From positions 1 through 34,555 of the forward strand of contig NZ_BBYR01000056.1 of assembly GCF_001293525.1 (NCBI RefSeq): 34,555 nucleotides of DNA. The letters are read 5' to 3'. Positions 24,396-31,911 of the stretch are shown here, piece after piece; position 1 is the stretch's first letter; every line of letters begins with the position of its first letter. Origin of the DNA: Pseudideonella sakaiensis (GTDB taxonomy: Bacteria > Pseudomonadota > Gammaproteobacteria > Burkholderiales > Burkholderiaceae_C). A program made the position numbers and the translations under genes. Below the pieces are notes generated by a model that saw nothing but the letters and a program-made list of their open reading frames with translations, made no database searches and had not been told where the DNA came from.

Positions 24396-27300
24396 ACGTG
24401 GTCCTGATCTCCCAGTGCGACAAGCGCGCCCTGGCCGAGACCCGGCGGATCCTCGACCAGTTCGCGGAACGTCGCGGTGACCGGACCTGGCAGTCCGCCA
24501 TCACGCGCGATGGGCTGGAGACGCTGCACCGCCTGCTGCGCAAGACCGCGCGAAAGAACACCGCGGTGATCTGCCACTGGGTGCGAGGGCTGGACCATAC
24601 CGAGGTGCTTTGGATCGTCGGAGACCGTCGACGCTTCAACCCGCAAGGCGCCGTTCCTACGAAGACGACCCAGCGCGACGTGCTGCGGCAGGCGGACGAG
24701 AACGATTGGCACAGCGGCCAAGTGATCCGTCTCCTCGCGCAGCTCGCCGCATTGCTTCACGACCTCGGCAAGGCAAGTGTCGCCTTCCAGCGCCGCCTTC
24801 GCGGCGAGCTGAGTGAACGAAATCTCTATCGGCACGAGTGGGTCTCGCTGCGCCTGTTCCAGGCATTCGTCGGAGACGACGACGATGCCGGCTGGCTGCG
24901 CAGGCTGGCCGAGCGAGCGCCGGCGGATGAGCTGCCGTGGCTCGCGCCAGGTCGCTACCTGCGCGACGGGCTGGATCGCGGCATCTCGCAGGCGCCCTTC
25001 TCCGTGCTTCCGCCGCTGGCCGCTGCGGTGGCCTGGTTGGTCGTCACGCACCACCGGCTTCCGGTGGTGCCCGGAAGCGCAGCGCCCGACACGGGCCGCA
25101 GCAGATGGGGTCAGCGGGTCCGCGAGTTCAAGCCGATCTGGATCAGCGATCCCATGGTGGGCGTAACCCATGCGTGGAACGAACCCTGCCCACAAGCCGC
25201 CGAGGAAGACGTGCTCCCCTACTGGGAGCCCGCCGGACCCTTGCCGGTGACAGGCCCGAAATGGCGGGCGCAGGCTTCACGGATTGCCGCAAAACTAGAG
25301 GCCCTCCGGATGCTGCAACCGCAGGGTTGGCTTGACGATGCTTACGTCATGCACCTGGCCCGCCTGTGCCTGATGCTCGCCGATCATCACTACTCATCGC
25401 TCGACCGCTTATCACCGCTGCGGGTCGAGGGCGACGGTTCCAGCAAGCTGTATGCGAACACGGACGCACGCGGCCTGAAGCAGCCCCTGGAAGAGCACCT
25501 CCTCGGTGTCGCACATGAGGCCGGCCTGATCGCCCATGCGCTGCCCAGCTTCGCACGCGAGCTGCCCGCGATCGCGCAGCACAAGGGTTTGCGCAAGCGC
25601 AGCGGGCAGGCTCGCTTCGCCTGGCAGGACAAGGCCGTCGAAGCGGCGGCAGGGATGCGAACAGGAGCTCATGAGCGGGGCGCCTTCATCGTCAACATGG
25701 CGTCAACCGGCTGCGGCAAGACGCTTGCCAATGCCCGCATGCTCTATGCACTCGCCGATCCCGAACGCGGACTGCGCGCAACCTACGCGCTCGGCCTGCG
25801 CACCTTGACCCTGCAAACCGGCCGCAGCTACCGTGGCGACCTCCACCTCGGTGATGACGATTTGGCCGTCCTGGTCGGCGGCTCGGCGAGCCGGGAGCTG
25901 TTCGAGTTCTACGAGCAGCAGGAGGCCGCCTGCGGCTCGGCCTCGGCCCAGAAGCTGATCGAAGAAGACAGCCACGTCGTCTACGAAGGTGACGTGTCTC
26001 GACACCCGCTTCTTTCGCGGGCGCTCGCCGACCCCGATGTTCACAAGCTGCTCACGGCTCCGCTGCTCGTGTGCACGGTCGATCACATCGCTCCTGCGAC
26101 CGAGGCACTGCGGGGCGGGCGCCAGATCGCACCGATGCTGCGCCTGCTCAGCGGCGACCTCATCCTGGACGAGCTCGACGACTACGACCTCGCCGATCTG
26201 CCCGCCATCACGCGGCTGGTGCAGTGGGCGGGGCTGTTGGGTTCACGGCTGGTGCTTTCGTCCGCGACGCTTCCACCGACGCTGGTGGAAGGTATGTTCA
26301 TGGCCTACCGCAGTGGCCGGGTCGCCTACCAGCGCAACCGCGGGCCAGGGGGCGGTCAAGGGGCCGAATCACTCGCTGTGCCCTGCCTGTGGGTCGATGA
26401 GTTCGGCGTTTCCCATGGCGATGCCTCGGACGCCAAGACATTCCGCCTATCCCACGGCGGATTCGTCGAGCGACGTGCTCAGCGGCTCGCCAAGGCTGCC
26501 GTCATTCGACGCGCGTCGCTTCAGGCGCTGGTGCTGGACCCGCGGTCCCAACGCCAGGAGCGCCATGCCTCCTTCGCCGAGGACATCCTTGGCGCCTGTC
26601 TTCAGTTGCATCGTGACCACGCCGAAGTCGACCCCCGTTCTAGAAGGCGTGTCAGCTTCGGTTTGGTTCGAATGGCGAACGTCGACCCTTTGATCGAGGT
26701 CGCACAAGCCCTGTTCCGGCTCGGCGCGCCCGAAGGGATGCGCGTGCACCTCTGCGTCTACCACGCGCGATTCCCCCAGGTCCTTCGCTCGGCCATCGAG
26801 CACCTCCTGGACAGCGTCTTCGACCGTCGACGATCCGAAGAGGTTTACGGACGCCATGCGGTCCGGACGCTGCTCGACGGTCACTCCGAGGCCGACCACG
26901 TCTTCGTCGTCCTCGCATCGCCAGTCTGCGAGGTCGGCCGCGACTGGGACGTCGACTGGGCCGTCGTCGAACCCTCGTCGATGCGTTCGCTCATCCAACT
27001 GGCCGGTCGCGTCCAGCGACACCGCGGCAAACCCTGCAGTCTCCCGAACCTGCGGGTCTTCGACACCAACCTTCGGCACTTCGCCAACGGCAACAGGAAG
27101 GCACCGGTCTACATCCGGCCTGGCTTCGAGACCTTGAACAGCCAGGGCCGATGGGCCTTGCGGCTGGAGACGCCGTGGCTGCACGATCTGCTGCAGCCGG
27201 CGACCTTGCTGGCCATCCACGCCGTACCACGTATCAGGCCTCTGCCCCGGGCGGACTGGAACCCGACCCGCCGCTGGATCGACCTGGAGCACGAGCGGGT

Positions 27301-27763
27301 GCTGCGAACGATGCTGCCACGCAACCAGGCACTGCCCACGGAGGCCGAAGAGCTGAACGCCAGCGCCTGTTGGCAGGCGCGCCGCGCGCACCTCAGCGGC
27401 GTGCTTCCCCAGCAGCAGCCTTTCCGCGAAGACACATTGGCCTCCGAGACGCTGGTGTTTCTGCCAGACGAGGAAGGCGAGGCGCTGTCGCTGCATCGCT
27501 TGGAGCTGCAGCGCCAGCCCGGCAAGCGCCTCAGCCTCTACACGCCGTCTGACGATGGTCGATGCCATCCCGTCCAGCTCGCCGTGGGGCCGCGCATTGG
27601 CCCCTGGGTGGATTTCGACCTGCTCGGGTTGCTCGCCGAGCAGGCCGAGCACTTCGATCTGCCTCTACGGCGCTGCGCCGAGCGGATGGCCACGGTTCGG
27701 GTGCGCCGTAGCGACCAGGGCTGGCGATGGCACCCCTGGCTCGGTTTCGGGACGATGGCATGA
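24392..27763 (+). CDS. cas3: Cas2-3 fusion, type I-F nuclease-helicase
   Basis: 1123 aa, near the roughly 1075 aa of the P. aeruginosa protein. An N-terminal Cas2 domain (about 1-95: VVLISQCDKRALAETRRILDQF) is fused to Cas3. The HD nuclease motif ALLHDLGKAS has H123 and D124, with H148 following in YRHEW. The superfamily 2 helicase has Walker A STGCGKT (438-444), a DEAD-like DELD (593-596) and SSATLPP; the late motif LIQLAGRVQRHR completes it. The fusion is diagnostic for type I-F. It bridges adaptation with Cas1 and target degradation after Cascade binding. A 43-bp gap separates it from csy1. No truncation or frameshift is seen. Confidence 0.97.
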   Translation: MNVVLISQCDKRALAETRRILDQFAERRGDRTWQSAITRDGLETLHRLLRKTARKNTAVICHWVRGLDHTEVLWIVGDRRRFNPQGAVPTKTTQRDVLRQADENDWHSGQVIRLLAQLAALLHDLGKASVAFQRRLRGELSERNLYRHEWVSLRLFQAFVGDDDDAGWLRRLAERAPADELPWLAPGRYLRDGLDRGISQAPFSVLPPLAAAVAWLVVTHHRLPVVPGSAAPDTGRSRWGQRVREFKPIWISDPMVGVTHAWNEPCPQAAEEDVLPYWEPAGPLPVTGPKWRAQASRIAAKLEALRMLQPQGWLDDAYVMHLARLCLMLADHHYSSLDRLSPLRVEGDGSSKLYANTDARGLKQPLEEHLLGVAHEAGLIAHALPSFARELPAIAQHKGLRKRSGQARFAWQDKAVEAAAGMRTGAHERGAFIVNMASTGCGKTLANARMLYALADPERGLRATYALGLRTLTLQTGRSYRGDLHLGDDDLAVLVGGSASRELFEFYEQQEAACGSASAQKLIEEDSHVVYEGDVSRHPLLSRALADPDVHKLLTAPLLVCTVDHIAPATEALRGGRQIAPMLRLLSGDLILDELDDYDLADLPAITRLVQWAGLLGSRLVLSSATLPPTLVEGMFMAYRSGRVAYQRNRGPGGGQGAESLAVPCLWVDEFGVSHGDASDAKTFRLSHGGFVERRAQRLAKAAVIRRASLQALVLDPRSQRQERHASFAEDILGACLQLHRDHAEVDPRSRRRVSFGLVRMANVDPLIEVAQALFRLGAPEGMRVHLCVYHARFPQVLRSAIEHLLDSVFDRRRSEEVYGRHAVRTLLDGHSEADHVFVVLASPVCEVGRDWDVDWAVVEPSSMRSLIQLAGRVQRHRGKPCSLPNLRVFDTNLRHFANGNRKAPVYIRPGFETLNSQGRWALRLETPWLHDLLQPATLLAIHAVPRIRPLPRADWNPTRRWIDLEHERVLRTMLPRNQALPTEAEELNASACWQARRAHLSGVLPQQQPFREDTLASETLVFLPDEEGEALSLHRLELQRQPGKRLSLYTPSDDGRCHPVQLAVGPRIGPWVDFDLLGLLAEQAEHFDLPLRRCAERMATVRVRRSDQGWRWHPWLGFGTMA

Positions 27764-27806
27764 ACTGAGGAGGCGTCGAGGTGCCTCAAGTCGAGAAGGA
27801 GGATCT

Positions 27807-29150
27807 ATGGAACTGCCCAACGCACTCAGCCCGCGCTCAGGCGCCTTTCGCGCGGCAATCGTCGCGTTCGTCGATGCAAGGCGAGAGGCCAAGCTGAAGA
27901 GGGACGAAAAAGCGGGTACCGCGGCCTCGCGGTACGACCCTGACGTGTGGCTGGCCGACGCAGCACGCCGAGCACCGCAGCTCCAGGCCGCGACTCATGT
28001 GGCAAAAGCCACGCACCCGGACGCCCGCGGCAGCAACCTGCACGTGGCGCCCGACAAGCTTCCCCAGCACGCCGAGATTGGCTCCCATTCTCTGGGGCAC
28101 GCATTCGCCGAGGACGTCGTCGGTGCCGGAGCACTCGGTGTCTTCAAGTTCCTACAGCTGGAAGTGGAAGGGCGGCGCCTGCTGGACTGGATGCTGCTCG
28201 GAGACGAGGACCTGCAGCATGCGCTGCACCCGGATCCCGCCGTCGCTCGCGCATGGATGGCGGCCTTCTGTGCCCTGGTGCGTGAAGCTGGCCCGCCGCG
28301 CTCGCACGGGCTCGCGAAACAGGTGTACTGGCTCGTGGGCGACGATCCCAGCAACGATGACGACTTCCACCTGCTGCAACCGATGTTCTCGAGCAGCCTC
28401 GCCCAGGCGCTGCATGCGAGCGTCCAGGAGATCTTTGGCGATGACGCGAAGGCAGCTCGACAGGCCAAACGGGACCGCGCGCCTCACGAGGGCACGTTCT
28501 TCGAGTACCGGGCGCTCGCCATGCGCAAGCTGGGCGGATCCAAGCCGCAGAACATCTCTCAGCTCAACAGTGAGCGCGGAGGGAACAATCTCCTGCTGGC
28601 CTCGCTGCCGCCACTCTGGCGCGAATTGGCAGGCCTGAGCATGTTCGGCCAGCGGTCTGCGATCGAGTGCTTGCCCCGGCTGGCCGAGGTACGCACGCTC
28701 CTGGGCCGGCTGGTCACGTGCCTGCGAGACGCCGCCGGCAAGACGATGGAGACGAGGATCGAGCGCGAACGCATCGAACGCGCGCTGGGCTGGCAGTTAC
28801 CCGTTTTCTTCGAGATGGTTCAGGCGCGACACGAAGCGGGCTGGACGCGTTCACCGCTGTGCGAGTTGCCCCTGTGCGAGCAGCTCTGGCTGGATCCGGA
28901 GCGCACGGAGCTTCCGCCACGCGAGGACTCCCTGGAAGAGGACCTCGCTTTCAACGAGGCCTTCGCGTCCGGTCACTGGGCAGACGAGGTGGCCGAGCGG
29001 TTCAGCCGCTGGCTCAACGGCAGCTTGCGCGACCATGGCATCACCGCGGTTGGGGACGTCGAGTTCCGCCATTGGGCCCGCCAGGCGCTGGTGGATGTGG
29101 CATGGCCGATGTCGATGCAGCGCCGAGCGAGCGGAAAGGCGACGGCATGA
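27807..29150 (+). CDS. csy1: Csy1 (Cas8f), large subunit of type I-F Cascade
   Basis: 447 aa. Csy1 forms, with Csy2, the tail of the Csy complex that holds the crRNA 5' handle and recognises the CC PAM. Family features are DARREAKLKRDEK near the N-terminus, THVAKATHPDARGSNLHV, and GGSKPQNISQLNSERGGNNLLL, the best conserved block, around residues 243-264. A strong AAGGAGG ribosome site lies 6 nt before the ATG. Its TGA overlaps the csy2 start (ATGA). The C-terminal region is a helical bundle pattern ending FRHWARQALVDVAWPM-like. All expected parts are present. Confidence 0.95.
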   Translation: MELPNALSPRSGAFRAAIVAFVDARREAKLKRDEKAGTAASRYDPDVWLADAARRAPQLQAATHVAKATHPDARGSNLHVAPDKLPQHAEIGSHSLGHAFAEDVVGAGALGVFKFLQLEVEGRRLLDWMLLGDEDLQHALHPDPAVARAWMAAFCALVREAGPPRSHGLAKQVYWLVGDDPSNDDDFHLLQPMFSSSLAQALHASVQEIFGDDAKAARQAKRDRAPHEGTFFEYRALAMRKLGGSKPQNISQLNSERGGNNLLLASLPPLWRELAGLSMFGQRSAIECLPRLAEVRTLLGRLVTCLRDAAGKTMETRIERERIERALGWQLPVFFEMVQARHEAGWTRSPLCELPLCEQLWLDPERTELPPREDSLEEDLAFNEAFASGHWADEVAERFSRWLNGSLRDHGITAVGDVEFRHWARQALVDVAWPMSMQRRASGKATA

Positions 29151-30160
29151 GCACGTGCCCCACTTTCGATCACCTGGTGGTCCTGCCCCGGCTGCGCATT
29201 CAGAACGCAAACGCGATCTCCAGCCCGTCGATCCACGGCTTCCCGTCGATGACGGCCTTCCTCGGATTGTCCTGGGCGCTGCAGCGCAAGGCTCGTCAGG
29301 CAGGCCTGGATGCGTCCTTCGTGGCTGTCGGGGTGGTCTGCCATGACTACCAGGAACAGGTGTATCGCGAAGGAAGGCTGCGGTTCTGCCTGACCCGCAA
29401 TCCGCTCGACAAGGACGGAGGCACTGCGGCGATCGTCGAAGAGGGGCGCATCCACCTGTGCATCAGCCTCGTCTTCGCGGTGCGCAGCCCCCGGTGGCTC
29501 GCAGCGCCCGACCGCAGCAGCGCCGAAGCGGACCTGAAGCTGCTGGCCGACATGCTGGCGGGCATGCGCGTCGCTGGCGGCAGCTGCCTCCCGTCCGACG
29601 GGGAAGGCCGACGCCACCGGCCCGTGGTGCTTTCCTGGACGGGGACCTCTGACGACCGCGCGGACGGCTTCCGGAGAGTCAGGCAACTCCTCCTCCCCGG
29701 CTTTGCGCTGGTACTGCGTGATGAGCTCGTGGACGCCCGGCTGGCCGAACTCCGGACCACTCGGCCCGACAGCAGCCGGCTGGACGCATGGCTGTCGATG
29801 TCGCGCGTGAACTGGCGCTGGCGTCCTCCCGCCGCAGGGCAGGAAGCCGCTGAACCTGGCAGCTGGCAGCACGACCGCAAAAGCCTGGGCTGGGTGGTCC
29901 CGATCCCGGTGGGGTACGGGGCGCTCGGGGAGGTGCACGCCCCAGGCGCCGTGGCCAAAGCGCGCGATGCGACCACCCCCTTCCGCTTCGTCGAGACGGT
30001 CTACTCGATCGGCCAGTGGCTGGCACCTCACCAACTGGACAGCGCGGAGCAACTCCTCTGGTACTCGGACCACGACCGCACGACGGGGCTGTATCGATGT
30101 CGCAACGACTTCGGCTCCAACGCCTCACCCCAGGCCATCGCCTGGGGAGACGACGATTGA
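29147..30160 (+). CDS. csy2: Csy2 (Cas5f), type I-F Cascade subunit
   Basis: 337 aa. [32 protein letters not shown] at the N-terminus is diagnostic of Csy2, as is RPWR-like RWLAAPDRS later and the C-terminal [18 protein letters not shown]. Csy2 pairs with Csy1 on the 5' handle of the crRNA. The ATG overlaps the csy1 stop; csy3 follows after 22 bp. Length is normal. Confidence 0.95.
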   Translation: MSTCPTFDHLVVLPRLRIQNANAISSPSIHGFPSMTAFLGLSWALQRKARQAGLDASFVAVGVVCHDYQEQVYREGRLRFCLTRNPLDKDGGTAAIVEEGRIHLCISLVFAVRSPRWLAAPDRSSAEADLKLLADMLAGMRVAGGSCLPSDGEGRRHRPVVLSWTGTSDDRADGFRRVRQLLLPGFALVLRDELVDARLAELRTTRPDSSRLDAWLSMSRVNWRWRPPAAGQEAAEPGSWQHDRKSLGWVVPIPVGYGALGEVHAPGAVAKARDATTPFRFVETVYSIGQWLAPHQLDSAEQLLWYSDHDRTTGLYRCRNDFGSNASPQAIAWGDDD

Positions 30161-30182
30161 TTCACCACGGAAGGAAGACACC

Positions 30183-31217
30183 ATGGCTGACGACAAGCTG
30201 AAAACCGCCACCGTCCTCGCGTTCGAACGCAAGCTCGATCCGTCGGATGCCCTGTTCTGCTCGGGCCGTTGGGACCAGCGCGACGACCCTGCCGCTTGGC
30301 GGCCGGTGCGCATTCGGGAGAAATCGGTTCGCGGCACGATCTCCAACCGACTCAAGACCAAGGACCAGGATCACGCCAAGCTCGATGCACTGATCGAGAA
30401 CCCCAATCTGCAGACCGTCGACGTCGCCGCACTGCCTGGCGATGCGGATACCCTGAGGGTGCAGTTCACGCTCCGCGTGCTCCCCGGAGTCGGTGAGCCG
30501 TCTGCCTGCAATGACGCCGCCTACCGCGCCAAGCTGATGCAGACGGTGCGTGGCTACGTACAGCAGCAGGGCCTCGGCGAGCTGGCGCGGCGCTATGCCG
30601 GCAACCTCGCGAATGGACGCTTCCTGTGGCGCAATCGCGTCGGCGCAGAAGATGTGGAAGTCCGCGTGGCCCATCGACGGGAGGGGCAGTCGGTGAGCGA
30701 ATGGCGCTTCCAGGCACTCGAACGCCCGCTGAGCGCCATGGCATCGGCAAACGATGGCGAACTGGCGCCGCTGGGCACATTGATCGAGAGTGGCCTCTCC
30801 GGGGAAGGCCATGTGCTGCTGCAGGTCACGGCTTACGTGCGCCTGGGCGAGGGCCAGGAGGTGTTCCCATCCCAGGAGTTGATCCTGGAGCGGGCCCGCG
30901 GAACGAAGAGCAAGACGCTGTACGCCGTCGGGCCGGAAGATGATGAAGTTGCCGCCATCCACTCCCAGAAGATCGGCAATGCGCTGCGCACGATCGACAC
31001 CTGGTATGCAGGGGCCGATAACAACGGCCCGATCTCCGTGGAGCCCTATGGCTCGGTGACGACCCAGGGCAAAGCCTTCCGCCAGCCGAAGGAGAAACAG
31101 GACTTCTACAACCTGCTCGATAGCTGGGTGCTGAAGGACAAGGTTCCACCGCTCGACCAACAGCACTTCGTCGTCGCGACAGTCATCCGCGGCGGCGTGT
31201 TCGGTGAAACCAGCTGA
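30183..31217 (+). CDS. csy3: Csy3 (Cas7f), backbone of type I-F Cascade
   Basis: 344 aa. Six copies of Csy3 coat the 32-nt crRNA spacer. Signature blocks are [55 protein letters not shown] and [19 protein letters not shown] precedes the ATG with good spacing. The stop lies 4 bp before the preferred csy4 ATG. The 32-bp spacers of the array match the length that six Csy3 subunits cover. Confidence 0.96.
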   Translation: MADDKLKTATVLAFERKLDPSDALFCSGRWDQRDDPAAWRPVRIREKSVRGTISNRLKTKDQDHAKLDALIENPNLQTVDVAALPGDADTLRVQFTLRVLPGVGEPSACNDAAYRAKLMQTVRGYVQQQGLGELARRYAGNLANGRFLWRNRVGAEDVEVRVAHRREGQSVSEWRFQALERPLSAMASANDGELAPLGTLIESGLSGEGHVLLQVTAYVRLGEGQEVFPSQELILERARGTKSKTLYAVGPEDDEVAAIHSQKIGNALRTIDTWYAGADNNGPISVEPYGSVTTQGKAFRQPKEKQDFYNLLDSWVLKDKVPPLDQQHFVVATVIRGGVFGETS

Positions 31218-31221
31218 CGCC

Positions 31222-31788
31222 ATGGACGCCTACACCGAGCTGCGCCTGCGGCCTCAGCCCGAGATGTCCGTCCACCACCTGATGAGTGCGGTTTTCGGCA
31301 GGCTGCATCTCGCGCTGGTCCGGTCGGAAAGGCAGGACATCGGCGTGAGCTTCCCTGAGCACGGCGACCGTCCGCCCGGCCTGGGCGCCATCATGCGGCT
31401 GCACGGACGGCGGGAGGCGCTGGACTCCCTGGAGGCAACGGGATGGACGAAGTTCGTGCGCGACTACGCGCAGACACGACCGGTGGCCGATGTGCCTGAA
31501 GGTTGTATGCACCGCGTCGTCAGCCGCGTCCAGGCCAAGAGCGGCGTTGACCGCTTGCGCCGACGCGCGATGCGACGGCACGACATCGACGCTACTGAAG
31601 CCGCCCGCCGGATCCCCGTCGAGGCCGCCGAGCAACTCGCCCTTCCCTTCATGATCCTCGGGAGCCGTTCGACTGGTCAGCCGTCGTTCCCGCTGTTCAT
31701 TCGGCACGGCCCCTTGCTGTCCGATTCCCGCTCCGGCACGTTCAGTACCTACGGACTGAGCGCCGAGGCCACGATCCCCTGGTTCTGA
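31222..31788 (+). CDS. cas6f: Csy4 (Cas6f), crRNA-processing endoribonuclease
   Basis: 188 aa, against 187 in P. aeruginosa. It cuts the repeat after its stem-loop and stays bound to it. The catalytic His29 is in place (FGRLH, matching FGKLH), and the Arg-rich helix RLRRRAMRRHDI, the SRVQAKS block and the STGQ serine motif are all present. The C-terminus FSTYGLSAEATIPWF matches the family end. The ATG at 31222 reproduces the family start MD-Y-ELRLRP; a GTG at 31204, overlapping csy3, would add 6 residues and cannot be excluded. The repeats 120 bp downstream have the expected 5-bp stem for this enzyme. Confidence 0.96.
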   Translation: MDAYTELRLRPQPEMSVHHLMSAVFGRLHLALVRSERQDIGVSFPEHGDRPPGLGAIMRLHGRREALDSLEATGWTKFVRDYAQTRPVADVPEGCMHRVVSRVQAKSGVDRLRRRAMRRHDIDATEAARRIPVEAAEQLALPFMILGSRSTGQPSFPLFIRHGPLLSDSRSGTFSTYGLSAEATIPWF

Positions 31789-31911
31789 CCCTTTTTCGAT
31801 TCGCCTCGAGAGATCGAATCAAATCAAGGACTTGGCGGCCGGCCCACCGGAAGGGGGTCGGCCGTCGCTCTTTCAGGAAGGCATGACACTGACCAGGCGC
31901 CTGCACGGCCA
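31789..31911 (+). promoter_or_regulatory. CRISPR leader
   Basis: 123 bp between csy4 and the first repeat. It begins with CCC and a T5 run just after the csy4 stop, contains an A/T-rich patch (31811-31827) rare in this genome, an IHF site and a GC-rich inverted repeat (GGCCGGCCCACCGG region, 31836-31850). The leader drives array transcription and marks the end where new spacers enter. Confidence 0.8.
31822..31834 (+). promoter_or_regulatory. IHF binding site in the CRISPR leader
   Basis: AATCAA-GGAC-TTG matches the IHF consensus WATCAANNNNTTR at every position, 78 bp before the first repeat. IHF bends the leader for spacer integration in type I-E and I-F systems. Confidence 0.7.
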
